Of a stretch of 64,000 nucleotides of DNA, positions 15,156-23,200 are shown piece after piece. Source of the DNA: Ruminococcaceae bacterium UBA6353 (GTDB lineage Bacteria > Bacillota > Clostridia > Oscillospirales > Acutalibacteraceae); the NCBI GenBank assembly GCA_002437905.1, contig DJRT01000014.1, positions 2,733 through 66,732 of the forward strand. The letters are read 5' to 3'. The notes under the pieces are model-generated. The model saw only the letters and a program-made list of their open reading frames with translations, did no database searches and was not told the DNA's origin. The translations under genes were made by a program, and so were the position numbers. Each line of letters opens with the position of its first letter. Within the stretch, counting starts at the first letter, position 1.

Positions 15156-15403
15156 TCAAATTCTCCTTTCGTTTTTGACAGGTACAGCTGCCCGGCGAAA
15201 CCCGGTGCGACGAAACATGGCAGCCGTATCCTCACGGTGATTTTACCATAATACGGCAGACTATGCAACAATGGTTTATGCGCCGGTGTTATACGGTTCC
15301 CCGGACGGGCCCGGCTGTGCGATTGACAATGCCGGCGAGGTGTGCTACTATAAATCCATACTGGGGCATATGCTTATATCGTCTGTCAGGAGGTCGTTTA
15401 TCC

Positions 15404-16366
15404 ATGGGTCTGCCCGTGCTGTATCTTGTCATTCCCTGCTATAATGAGGCGGCTGTGCTGCCGCAGACGGCGCCGCTTTTTACCGGTAAGCTGGCGGCGC
15501 TGGCGGCGGCCGGGCGCATTGCGCCGCACAGCCGTGTGCTGTTTGTGGACGACGGCAGCAGCGACGGCACCTGGCAGACCATCTGCGCCATGGCGCAGAC
15601 ACAGCCGGCGGTGTGCGGGGTGCGGCTTTCCCGCAACCGGGGGCACCAGAATGCCCTGCTGGCCGGACTCTTTGAGGCGGTGCCGCAGGCGGATGTGACG
15701 ATCAGCCTGGACTGTGACGGACAGGACGACATCCATGCTGTGGACGCTATGCTGACCGAATACGAAGCCGGCTGCGATGTGGTGTATGGCGTGCGCGCCA
15801 GCCGCAAAACGGATACGCTGTTCAAGCGCTCCACGGCGCAGCTCTTTTACCGGCTGATGACCCGCCTGGGCGCGGAGAGCGTGTATAACCACGCCGATTA
15901 CCGGCTGCTCAGCCGCCGGGCGGTGGAGGGGCTGGCACAGTTTCCGGAGGTCAATCTGTTCCTGCGGGGGCTGGTGCCGCTGGTGGGCTACCGCAGCAGC
16001 AGCGTGTACTACGACCGCGCGCCGCGCGTGGCGGGTGAGACCCATTATTCCCTGCGCCGGATGCTGCTGCTGGCGGTGGATGGCATCACCAGCCTGTCCG
16101 TCAAGCCGCTGAAGCTGATCACGGTGCTGGGGCTGGCGGTGTTTTTGGCCAGTGCAGTGATGATCGTATGGAGTATCGTGCGGCACTTTGCCGGCGCCAC
16201 CGTGACCGGCTGGAGCAGCCTGATGTGCATTGTGCTGTTCCTTGGCGGGGTGCAGCTGCTGTGCGTGGGGGTGCTGGGGGAATACATCGGCAAGATCTAT
16301 GCTGAGGTGAAGCACCGCCCGCGGTATATCGTGCAGGAACGCACGCCGGAGCAGCCCCATGCGTAA
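15404..16366 (+). CDS. GtrB-type family 2 glycosyltransferase (polyprenyl-phosphate sugar synthase)
   Basis: 320 residues from the ATG at 15404, which has AGGAGG ten bases upstream; the longer frame has no ribosome site. The GT2 domain shows YLVIPCYNEAAVLPQT, FVDDGSSDGTW, RLSRNRGHQNALLAGL, SLDCDGQDD (the DxD-type metal site) and NHADYRLLSRRAVE. Two C-terminal membrane spans follow (LITVLGLAVFLASAVMIVW, SLMCIVLFLGGVQLLCVGVL) and the EYIGKIYAEVKHRPRYIV end. This is the DPM1/GtrB layout: it moves a sugar from a nucleotide donor to polyprenyl phosphate at the inner membrane face. The GtrA-like flippase candidate overlaps its 3' end by 8 bp. Confidence 0.93.
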   Translation: MGLPVLYLVIPCYNEAAVLPQTAPLFTGKLAALAAAGRIAPHSRVLFVDDGSSDGTWQTICAMAQTQPAVCGVRLSRNRGHQNALLAGLFEAVPQADVTISLDCDGQDDIHAVDAMLTEYEAGCDVVYGVRASRKTDTLFKRSTAQLFYRLMTRLGAESVYNHADYRLLSRRAVEGLAQFPEVNLFLRGLVPLVGYRSSSVYYDRAPRVAGETHYSLRRMLLLAVDGITSLSVKPLKLITVLGLAVFLASAVMIVWSIVRHFAGATVTGWSSLMCIVLFLGGVQLLCVGVLGEYIGKIYAEVKHRPRYIVQERTPEQPHA

Positions 16367-16787
16367 GCTGTGGGCACGGGTGCGGCCGCTGCTGGATGCC
16401 CACCTGCTGCGATTTCTGCTGGTTGGGGTGGCGAACACCCTTGTTGGCTCGGCCATCATGTTCGGGCTGTATAATCTGGCCGGCGTGGGGTACTGGGTAT
16501 CCTCGGCGGCCAACTATGTGCTGACCAGCATTCTCAGCTTTTTTCTCAATAAATACTTCACCTTCCGCCGCCGGGAGGGCGGCTGGCGGCAGGTGCTGCG
16601 TTTTGCGCTGAATGTTGCCGCCTGCTGGCTGCTGGCCTACGGTGTGGCACAGCCGCTGACCCGCCGCCTGCTGGCGGCTGCGGCGCAGAGCACACGGGAG
16701 AATGTGGCCATGCTGGTGGGTATGGGGCTGTTCACGGGGCTGAATTACTTGGGGCAGCGGTTGTTTGCGTTTCGGTCGTCCGACTGA
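16359..16787 (+). CDS. GtrA-family membrane protein
   Basis: 142 residues with four predicted membrane spans: LRFLLVGVANTLVGSAIMFGL, a second after VGYWVSSAANYVLTS, VAACWLLAYGVAQ, and VGMGLFTGLNYLGQRLFAF. The motifs FLLVGVANT, NYVLTSILSFFLNKYFTF and the LNYLGQRLFAF end are typical of GtrA. In serotype-conversion and teichoic-acid glycosylation systems GtrA is thought to flip polyprenyl-phosphate-sugar made by GtrB. The overlap with the GtrB gene supports a shared job. No third, glycosyl-transferring partner (Gtr or YfhO type) is next to it; the DUF2079 protein at 46733 is a distant candidate. Confidence 0.92.
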   Translation: MRKLWARVRPLLDAHLLRFLLVGVANTLVGSAIMFGLYNLAGVGYWVSSAANYVLTSILSFFLNKYFTFRRREGGWRQVLRFALNVAACWLLAYGVAQPLTRRLLAAAAQSTRENVAMLVGMGLFTGLNYLGQRLFAFRSSD

Positions 16788-16810
16788 CCGGGGATGGGGA
16801 GGATAGCGGT

Positions 16811-17482
16811 ATGCCGGCCTGTACGAAAGCGAGAACCCGTGCCGGGCACAGCCGCCGCCGGCGCCGCCGTGTGCGGCGGCCGCGGCGGCTGTCGCTGCTG
16901 CTTGTCCTGCTGCTTGTGCTGGCCGGCGGTCTGGCCGCGCAGCAGCTGTGGTTTTCCCCTGCCCGGCAGGCGGAAAAGCGCGTGCAGCGGCTGGCGGAGG
17001 CTACGGTGCCGGAAAATGTGCTCCAGCTGCCGCTGGAGATCGGTCGTGCCCGCAGCGGCCAGGCGCTGGCGGATTTCACCGGTGTGGTGATCCACTATGT
17101 TGGCAATCCCGGCACCTCTGCCCGCAATAACCGCAATTACTTTGCCCAGCCGGCCACCGAGGTGTGTTCGCACTTTGTGGTGGGGCTGGAGGGGGAGGTT
17201 ATCCAGTGTGTGCCGCTGGGGGAACGCTCGGCGGCCAGCAACAGCCGCAACCGGGATACCATCTCCATTGAGGTCTGCCACCCGGACGAAACGGGTAAAT
17301 TCAACGAGGCAACCTATGAGGCGCTGGTGGAGCTGACGGCATGGCTGTGCCGTACCGGCCACCTGCGCGCACAGGAGGTTATCCGCCACTACGATGTGAC
17401 CGGCAAGCTGTGCCCGCTGTACTATGTGGAGCATGAGGAGGCGTGGCAGCAGCTTTTGGCGGATATTGCCGCGCGGATATGA
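16811..17482 (+). CDS. N-acetylmuramoyl-L-alanine amidase (Amidase_2/PGRP fold), membrane-anchored
   Basis: 223 residues. An Arg-rich start (RRRRRVRRPRR) precedes one membrane span (LSLLLVLLLVLAGGLAAQ), leaving the enzyme outside the cell. The Amidase_2 domain shows the first Zn ligand in VVIHYVGNPG, SHFVVGLEGEVIQCVPLGE, NRDTISIEVCHPD, and the second ligand with the distal site in VIRHYDVTGKLCPLYYVE. It cuts the amide between MurNAc and L-Ala in peptidoglycan. It starts 23 bp after gtrA and may be co-transcribed with it. Confidence 0.92.
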   Translation: MPACTKARTRAGHSRRRRRRVRRPRRLSLLLVLLLVLAGGLAAQQLWFSPARQAEKRVQRLAEATVPENVLQLPLEIGRARSGQALADFTGVVIHYVGNPGTSARNNRNYFAQPATEVCSHFVVGLEGEVIQCVPLGERSAASNSRNRDTISIEVCHPDETGKFNEATYEALVELTAWLCRTGHLRAQEVIRHYDVTGKLCPLYYVEHEEAWQQLLADIAARI

Positions 17483-17514
17483 GCCATTTGCCGCCGCCGG
17501 TGCGAAGATAACAG

Positions 17515-17544
17515 TTGACAATATTGCATAAGATGGTGTATACT
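17515..17544 (+). promoter_or_regulatory. Promoter of rny
   Basis: TTGACA (17515-17520), 18 bp spacer, TATACT (17539-17544). Perfect -35. It gives a leader of about 260 nt before the start codon. Confidence 0.75.
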
Positions 17545-17550
17545 GTATCT

Positions 17551-17812
17551 GGTTTAATGTGGCAGGTTGGCTGTTTTTTGCCCATTATGCCGTCGGGCGG
17601 CGTTTGGACGCCCGGCCGATAACTCATTAAAACTGTCTCGCGTAACAGTTTCACGCTTTACGGCGGCCCCGTGGGGGCTTTTCCGGTATATTGACGGCTT
17701 TTTTGACGGTGCAGGCGGCTTTTTTGCCTGCTTGATCTTTCAAAATTGAAGAAAAGTCTCTGGGGCGCGCCTCGTGAACGGCAAACGAACAAAAAATCAG
17801 GAGGTGTATCCC
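17551..17812 (+). promoter_or_regulatory. Long structured 5' leader of rny
   Basis: About 260 nt with no reading frame of note. Hairpins visible: AAAACTGT/AACAGTTT near 17625-17652, a GGCCCC/GGGGGC stem followed by TTTT near 17664-17682, and GCAGGC/GCCTGC around a T run near 17710-17732. The second looks like a weak terminator, so attenuation or self-regulation by RNase Y is possible. No known riboswitch class was recognised. Confidence 0.4.
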
Positions 17813-19384
17813 ATGCAGGTTTCCCTGCTCACGATGATCTGCGCCAGCGCGGGTGCTTTGATCATCGGTGCACTGGTGGCGGCGCTGATTGCCTATCGCG
17901 CCGGTATTGCCCACCGTAAGAAAGAGGCAGAGGCGGCGATCGGCTCGGCCGAGGCCGAGGCGGAGCGCATACGCAAGGAGGCGCGTGTCAGCGCTGATGC
18001 TGCAAAGAAAGAGGCGGTACTCAAGGCGAAGGACGAGATCTATCGTCTGCGCAATGAGTCCGAAAAGGAGCTCAAGGAGCGCCGCGCGGATGTTCAGCGG
18101 CAGGAGCGCCGGCTGCAGCAAAAAGAGGAGTCCCTGGACCACAAGATCGAAAACTACGAGAAAAAGGAAGAGGCCCTGGCGCAGAAGAACCGCGACGCGG
18201 AGGCGCGTATGGCGGATATCGAGGCGCTGAAAAAGAGCCAATACGAGCTGCTGGAGCGGCTGTCCGGCTTTACCAAGGAACAGGCGAAGGAGTATCTGCT
18301 CAATAATCTGTCCACCGAGCTGGAGCACGAAAAGGCGGTCAAGATGGCCGAATATGAGACCCAGCTGAAGAGCGAGGCCGACCAGCGCGCCCGTGCACTG
18401 ATCTCCCATGCCATCCAGCGGGTGGCCGCCGACCAGGTGGCGGAGACCACGGTATCTGTGGTGCCGCTGCCCAATGATGAGATGAAGGGCCGCATCATCG
18501 GCCGCGAGGGCCGCAATATCCGTGCAATCGAGACGCTGACCGGTGTGGATCTGATCATTGACGATACACCGGAGGCAATCACCCTGTCCTGCTTTGACCC
18601 GGTGCGCCGCGAGATCGCCCGCCTGACGATGGAGCGCCTGATCTCGGATGGTCGTATCCATCCCGCCCGCATTGAAGAAATGGTCAATAAGGCCCGCCGC
18701 GAGGTGGAGAACACCATCAAGGCGGAGGGCGAACGCGCGGTGCTGGAGACCGGTCTGCGCGGCATCCACCCCGAGATCGTCAAGCTGCTCGGCCGGCTGC
18801 ACTACCGCACCAGCTACGGGCAGAATGTGCTGGATCACTCCATGGAGGTGGCGTTCCTCTCCGGCATTATGGCCAGTGAGCTGGGCATTGACCCGGAGAT
18901 CGCCCGCCGTGCCGGCCTGCTGCATGATATCGGCAAGTCGGTCGACCACCAGGTGGAAGGCTCCCACATCGAGATCGGTGTGGATATTGCCCGCAAGTAT
19001 AAAGAGAGCGAGGCCGTTGTGCATGCCATCCAGGCGCACCACGGCGATGTGGAGGCACAGACGGTGGTGGCCTGCCTGGTGCAGGCGGCCGACGCCATAT
19101 CCGCTGCCCGCCCCGGCGCCCGGCGTGAAAACCTGGAGAACTACATCAAGCGGCTGGAGAAGCTGGAGGAGCTGGCCAACGGCTTTGACGGTGTTGAGCG
19201 CTCCTTTGCCATCCAGGCCGGCCGCGAGGTGCGGATCATTGTTCGCCCGGAGAAGGTCAATGACGACCAGATGGTCATTCTGGCGCATGAGATCGCCAAA
19301 AAGATCGAGTCCAACATGGACTATCCCGGCCAGATCAAGGTCAACCTTATCCGCGAGAACCGCGCGGTGGACTACGCGAAATAA
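17813..19384 (+). CDS. rny: Ribonuclease Y
   Basis: 523 residues. RNase Y is the membrane-anchored endoribonuclease that starts mRNA decay in many Firmicutes. Seen: one N-terminal span (ASAGALIIGALVAALIAY), a long charged coiled coil (about residues 30-190), a KH RNA-binding domain around GRIIGREGRNIRAIETLTGVD, and an HD domain with LLHDIGK near residue 370 plus SHIEIGVD and AIQAHHGDVE. The C-terminus ends VNLIRENRAVDYAK. The ATG at 17813 has AGGAGG six bases upstream. Its usual partners RicT, RicA and RicF form a complex; ricT is at 44612 in this window. Confidence 0.97.
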   Translation: MQVSLLTMICASAGALIIGALVAALIAYRAGIAHRKKEAEAAIGSAEAEAERIRKEARVSADAAKKEAVLKAKDEIYRLRNESEKELKERRADVQRQERRLQQKEESLDHKIENYEKKEEALAQKNRDAEARMADIEALKKSQYELLERLSGFTKEQAKEYLLNNLSTELEHEKAVKMAEYETQLKSEADQRARALISHAIQRVAADQVAETTVSVVPLPNDEMKGRIIGREGRNIRAIETLTGVDLIIDDTPEAITLSCFDPVRREIARLTMERLISDGRIHPARIEEMVNKARREVENTIKAEGERAVLETGLRGIHPEIVKLLGRLHYRTSYGQNVLDHSMEVAFLSGIMASELGIDPEIARRAGLLHDIGKSVDHQVEGSHIEIGVDIARKYKESEAVVHAIQAHHGDVEAQTVVACLVQAADAISAARPGARRENLENYIKRLEKLEELANGFDGVERSFAIQAGREVRIIVRPEKVNDDQMVILAHEIAKKIESNMDYPGQIKVNLIRENRAVDYAK

Positions 19385-19391
19385 CAGCTGT

Positions 19392-19437
19392 AAAAAAGCT
19401 CCCGGCAGAGACATTCGGTCTCTGCCGGGAGCTTTTT
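19392..19437. terminator. Bidirectional terminator after rny
   Basis: 16 bp stem (19397-19412 and 19418-19433) flanked by AAAAAA on the left and TTTTT on the right. Confidence 0.85.
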
Positions 19438-19467
19438 GCGTCCCTTTGGGGCGGCAGGATAGGGGTG

Positions 19468-20070
19468 TCAATCCTCCCAGCGCTCGATGTTGTGAACCCG
19501 CCTTTTGACCTCTTCCTTCATCAGGGAAATCGCCAGCGGCGCGTTCTTTTGATGTAAGGACTCCGACACGAAGGCATAGACTATCACGGCCAAATAAGCG
19601 AATAAACAAAACAGGAAAGCCATCATGGGCAGTCCCCTTCTTGCTCCGAAAAATTCCACTACCGTGAGCTCGAATGCTTCCGGAACATACAGGGTCAGGA
19701 TAAGCAAGGCGCCCAAAGCGATCCAAAGATTGCGTATCACGATGTGGGATCTTTTGTAAGCGGGGGCTATTTTTGTATAGGTTTTGTCATCCTTTGAAAT
19801 CACCTCGCCGCGCAAAAAACAGACCGGGAATGAAAAACGCCAGGGATCCCAGCGGTCCTCGAAGGGGGGAACGCCAAAATCATAGACAACCTTGATTTTC
19901 CCCTGCTTGGAACATTTGAACCACATGCGCATTCCGTCCGGCATGGGAACCGGACATTTTCCGGCCTGTTCATAGGATTGTTCCTCCAGGCAGCGTACCG
20001 TTTCGGGCACGCTTTTGCTGACCTCGATATATTCCTCGGTAAGAAGCCCTCGCAGCTTCGCTGCTCTCAT
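19468..20070 (-). CDS. Membrane protein of unknown function, paralogue of 20777-21397
   Basis: 200 residues; not a family I know. The N-terminal half holds EEYIEVSKSVPETVRCLEEQS, then GKCPVPMPDGMRMWFKCSKQGKIKV and a FLRGEVISKDDKTYTKIAP strand, like the two halves of a small beta domain. Two membrane spans follow (NLWIALGALLILTLYV and MAFLFCLFAYLAVIVYAF). The end, SLMKEEVKRRVHNIERWED, is nearly identical to that of the paralogue two genes upstream. GGAGG precedes the ATG. The gene has lower GC than neighbouring housekeeping genes. It is the last gene of a leftward run with the YcxB-like gene and the paralogue. Confidence 0.7.
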   Translation of the reverse strand: MRAAKLRGLLTEEYIEVSKSVPETVRCLEEQSYEQAGKCPVPMPDGMRMWFKCSKQGKIKVVYDFGVPPFEDRWDPWRFSFPVCFLRGEVISKDDKTYTKIAPAYKRSHIVIRNLWIALGALLILTLYVPEAFELTVVEFFGARRGLPMMAFLFCLFAYLAVIVYAFVSESLHQKNAPLAISLMKEEVKRRVHNIERWED

Positions 20071-20163
20071 TTGTGTTTCCTCCTCTATACGCGCTCCTGC
20101 AGCCGCGGGTGATGTGCATAGACCCTATGCGCCCGTTTGCGGGGGCACACGGGAGATGCAGCA

Positions 20164-20736
20164 TCATTCATCGACCAGCTGGAACATTTTCGTGTTGAAT
20201 ACATTGATGATCGTTTTGCCGTTGATCAGCAGGTAGAATTCATCACCGATAATGGACTCCTTGAACAGCTGATCGCTAAGCATACAATGCTCCCGGGAAT
20301 ACGGGTAATACTCCTTTTTGAACAGCTGAGAACCGGAGTAAGAGCAATTGTCCACGCGGAATTCTCCGTAAAAAGCGAAGCAAAAAGCGTAGTAGGTATC
20401 CCACTGCCGGCTTCCCGGAAGCCTCCTGTGGGCAATGCCGCTCTCGATCAATTCATCCGTGACTATGCGGTATGTTCTGGGGCTGGTGAAATAGCGGTAT
20501 AGCGCTATGGCGGCATCGCTGATCGCGGCCAGGAAGACTCCGGTGACGATCAACAGGCACAGCAGGACATAGATTTCCGTAATCGGCCAACAGATCGTCC
20601 AAAGAAGAGCATCGCCCGCCAGACAAAATGCACTGACATAAAGATGGGGGATAAGACTCCGCCGATAATATCTTTTCAGCTCGGAGACAAGGATATCTTT
20701 CGTCAGCCGTTGCTTGGTAAATAAATCCTCTTGCAT
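20164..20736 (-). CDS. YcxB-like membrane protein (190 aa)
   Basis: Two adjacent N-terminal spans (PHLYVSAFCLAGDALLWTICW and YVLLCLLIVTGVFLAAISD) are followed by a beta-rich cytosolic tail: RTYRIVTDELIESG, YAFCFAFYGEFRVDN and GDEFYLLINGKTIINVFNTK. This is the layout of YcxB-like proteins, whose tail resembles a bacterial PH domain. Function unknown. It is sandwiched between two paralogous membrane genes, and AGAGGTGAG lies before the ATG. The three genes probably work together at the membrane. Confidence 0.65.
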   Translation of the reverse strand: MQEDLFTKQRLTKDILVSELKRYYRRSLIPHLYVSAFCLAGDALLWTICWPITEIYVLLCLLIVTGVFLAAISDAAIALYRYFTSPRTYRIVTDELIESGIAHRRLPGSRQWDTYYAFCFAFYGEFRVDNCSYSGSQLFKKEYYPYSREHCMLSDQLFKESIIGDEFYLLINGKTIINVFNTKMFQLVDE

Positions 20737-20776
20737 GGTCTCACCTCTAATGATGGCACTGGTCTGAGCTCTTAGC

Positions 20777-21397
20777 TCAATTTTCCCAGTATTCGATGTT
20801 GTGAACCCGCCTTTTGACCTCTTCTTTCATCAGGACAATAACCTGCGGCGCGGTCTTTATGTACAAATATGTCGTTCTAACAAGATCGACCGCTATGGTT
20901 AAAAAAATCAACAAACTGAACAGGTACGGAAGTATGGACGAAATTCCGCCCGCGCCCTTCAGGTATCCCCACATGAAGAGCGCCACTACATCCGGAAGGG
21001 CTCGAAACAGAACGATCCCGGTGAAAAAGGCGATCAAAAGGCAACGCGCCACGATATGGGCTCTTTTATAAACGGGGGTTATTTTCACATGCGTCTTGTG
21101 GTCTTTTGAAACCACCTCGCCGCGCACAAAATAGACTGGGCACAGAACATAGAACAGAAATATCAGCGGGAATAGAAAATACCCCCATTTCCGGAACAAA
21201 CCAAAATCACTGGTGACCTTGATATCCCCCTGCTTGGAACATTTGAATAACATTCTCATCCGGTTCGGCATGGAAACCGGACATTTGCCGGTTCGCTCAC
21301 AGGATTGTTCCTCCAGGCAGCGTACCGTTTCGGGCACACTTTTGCTCACCTCGATATATTCCTCGTTAAGTACCTCTTGCAGTGTTGGTTGGCTCAT
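20777..21397 (-). CDS. Membrane protein of unknown function, paralogue of 19468-20070
   Basis: 206 residues sharing EEYIEVSKSVPETVRCLEEQS, GKCPV-MP-RMR-FKCSKQG-IKV, RGEVVSKDHKTHVKI-P-YKR-HIV and the end LMKEEVKRRVHNIE-WE with the gene at 19468. The differences cluster in the membrane spans (here about four hydrophobic stretches: YFLFPLIFLFYVLCPVYFV, CLLIAFFTGIVLFRAL, ILPYLFSLLIFLTIAVDL). A tandem duplication with the YcxB-like gene between the copies is the likely history. GGAGG precedes the ATG; the prohibitin-like gene lies upstream. Confidence 0.7.
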   Translation of the reverse strand: MSQPTLQEVLNEEYIEVSKSVPETVRCLEEQSCERTGKCPVSMPNRMRMLFKCSKQGDIKVTSDFGLFRKWGYFLFPLIFLFYVLCPVYFVRGEVVSKDHKTHVKITPVYKRAHIVARCLLIAFFTGIVLFRALPDVVALFMWGYLKGAGGISSILPYLFSLLIFLTIAVDLVRTTYLYIKTAPQVIVLMKEEVKRRVHNIEYWEN

Positions 21398-21418
21398 GCT
21401 TACCTCCCTCTCCCTCTG

Positions 21419-21442
21419 CGCCCCCGCGGCCGCGGGGGCGCG
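21419..21442. repeat. Perfect 24 bp GC-only palindrome
   Basis: GCGCCCCCGCGG followed by its exact reverse complement, between the prohibitin-like gene and the paralogue gene. There is no U tract on either strand, so it is a stable RNA hairpin rather than a textbook terminator. It could stabilise the upstream message or separate the expression of the two genes. Confidence 0.6.
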
Positions 21443-21485
21443 GTCTGTACAGCAACGGTCTGATGTGTCCTTTGGGGTGTCGGGG

Positions 21486-22304
21486 TCATTCGGCGCCTTT
21501 GGCGTCCAGATTGATGAAGCTGCCGGCGCTGCCGGTCACCTGCGGCAGCTCACCGTTCCATTTCTCTACCTTATTGTATTCGATCACGGCGTCGCTGAGT
21601 GACTGGCGAATGGTCTCATTGGCAGCCGCCTCGGCCTCGGCCTTGATGCGGATGGTCTGTGCCTCGGCCTCGGCATTGGTGATGGCGGTCTGCTTTTCTG
21701 TTTCGGCCTTCAGCAGCTGCTGCTGGGCAACCTGCTTTTCCTCGATGGCGTTGATAAAGGCCTCGGAGAATTCAAAATTGATGATGTTGACATCCGTGAT
21801 GTACAGGCCGATGCCGTTCAGCTTTTCGTTCAGCCCCTGGATCAGGCCATCGGAGATCAGCGCCCGGTTGGTCACGCTTTCCTCCGCCGTGTACTGGGAG
21901 GTGATGGCCTTCAGCACCTCATTGACCGCCGGGGTGACCAGCACATCCTCGTAGTTGGCGCCGATGTTCTTATAAATGCTGTACGATTTCGCGGTGTCGA
22001 CGCGGTAGTTGATGGCCAGTGTGGTGGCCACTGTCTGCAGGTCCTTGGAAAAGGCCTCGGTCTCTACCTCCAGCTTGGTAATGCGGTTGTCAATGCGGAC
22101 AACCTCCTGCACAAAGGGGATCTTGGCGTGCAGCCCCTCCTGCAGTACCCCCTCATTAACCTTGCCTAGGGTAACCACCACACCGGTATGGCCGGCCTGC
22201 ACCACGGTAAAGCAGTTGGCGATCACCACCAGTGCAACGATGACCACGGCGGCGACCATCAGAATTTTCTTCACGGTTTTTCCTTGGGGTTTTGTGCTTT
22301 CCAT
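21486..22304 (-). CDS. Prohibitin-family (SPFH/Band 7) membrane protein
   Basis: 272 residues. One N-terminal span (ILMVAAVVIVALVVIANCF), then an SPFH domain: VVQAGHTGVVVTLGKVNEGVLQEGLHAKIPFVQ, KLEVETEAFSKDLQTVATTLAINYRV, and ALISDGLIQGLNEKLNGIGLYITDVNIINFEFSEAF. A helical EKQVAQQQLLKAETEKQTAI region with Ala/Glu repeats follows. This matches prohibitin and HflK/C-like proteins, which form ring-shaped membrane scaffolds, often around FtsH. AAGGAG lies before the ATG. It may share an operon with the three small membrane genes downstream and with the DUF1836 regulator upstream. Confidence 0.9.
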   Translation of the reverse strand: MESTKPQGKTVKKILMVAAVVIVALVVIANCFTVVQAGHTGVVVTLGKVNEGVLQEGLHAKIPFVQEVVRIDNRITKLEVETEAFSKDLQTVATTLAINYRVDTAKSYSIYKNIGANYEDVLVTPAVNEVLKAITSQYTAEESVTNRALISDGLIQGLNEKLNGIGLYITDVNIINFEFSEAFINAIEEKQVAQQQLLKAETEKQTAITNAEAEAQTIRIKAEAEAAANETIRQSLSDAVIEYNKVEKWNGELPQVTGSAGSFINLDAKGAE

Positions 22305-22357
22305 ATAAGCTCCTTCTCTCTTCTTCCGGCGGAACAGGCGCCGCCGGTCGCCGTATG

Positions 22358-23014
22358 TTATTCGGTGGCTGCGGACTTCAGGCTTTCAAAGCAGGCGTCC
22401 GCCGCCTGTTTATAGCGTTTTGCCTCGTAGGCATAGGTCATCACCAGCAGCGCCTGCATCAGCCGGCCGCGTGCGCCCTCGTCCGGGGCGCGGTAGGCGG
22501 CGGTAATCCGCCGGATGCGCTCCTGTGCCGGTTCCGGGTCGGCCCCCTGCGGCGCCACGATGGCGCACAGGTAATCGTAGAGCTGCTCCTCGGAGATGAT
22601 ATCATCCCCCTCGTCGTCGGTGTCGCCGTTCACACAGGTCATCAGCTCACCAATGCGCTCCAGCGGCATGCAGTCCCGCAGGGCAGCGATCAGCAGAATA
22701 CGGGCCAGCTGGCGTGCCCGGTACTTTTTGTTGACGGGGTGGGAAACAAAGCCGCGTTTGATCCAGTTCTGCACGGTGGACGGCTCCAGACCGGTGATGG
22801 CGCATACCTGCCCGAGCGAAAGGCCGTCGGTGGCCTCCAGCATCGGCCGCAGTTGGGCGAACATCCCCGCCCCGGCGGCGCCTGGCGCCTGGGGGATCAC
22901 GGTGCCCGGCAGGCAGGCCGGCAGCGGATGCTTGCCCGGCTGTGGATCACCCGGACGATAGCCCGGATCGTGATGGATGGTTTCGGCCTTCCCGGCGGAA
23001 AACAGCAGTTGCAT
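22358..23014 (-). CDS. DUF1836 domain protein (putative DNA-binding)
   Basis: 218 residues. The central segment GLSLGQVCAITGLEPSTVQNW-IKRGFVSHPVNKKY is a MerR-like winged helix typical of DUF1836, followed by RQLARILLIAALRDCMPLERI, TCVNGDTDDEGDDIISEEQLYDYLC and a helical end. The His/Pro/Gly-rich first 50 residues are not part of the domain. DUF1836 proteins are widespread in Firmicutes and assumed to be regulators; no ligand is known. AAAGGAG precedes the ATG. It faces the divergent ABC transporter at 23201 and reads towards the prohibitin-like gene. Confidence 0.88.
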   Translation of the reverse strand: MQLLFSAGKAETIHHDPGYRPGDPQPGKHPLPACLPGTVIPQAPGAAGAGMFAQLRPMLEATDGLSLGQVCAITGLEPSTVQNWIKRGFVSHPVNKKYRARQLARILLIAALRDCMPLERIGELMTCVNGDTDDEGDDIISEEQLYDYLCAIVAPQGADPEPAQERIRRITAAYRAPDEGARGRLMQALLVMTYAYEAKRYKQAADACFESLKSAATE

Positions 23015-23200
23015 GGTCCTTCTCCTTTCATTTGCGGTTTACATAATCATATCACAGGTTCATATGACTGTCAAGGAAAATTTTGTGATTTTCTGTAACA
23101 AATTTCCCATCGAATACGGTGGGTATTTTTCTTTCACCGGCCGGAGACGGCCGCATACACTGGAAAAGGGAGCGGAAAGCACGGAGAAAGGGTGGGGGCT

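Noticed and set aside
21419..21442. GC palindrome as intrinsic terminator
   Set aside because: No U tract on either strand; kept only as a repeat.
23041..23200. TPP or FMN riboswitch ahead of the NitT/TauT transporter
   Set aside because: The CUGAGA and ACC-like boxes of the TPP class and the FMN multi-branch boxes are absent.
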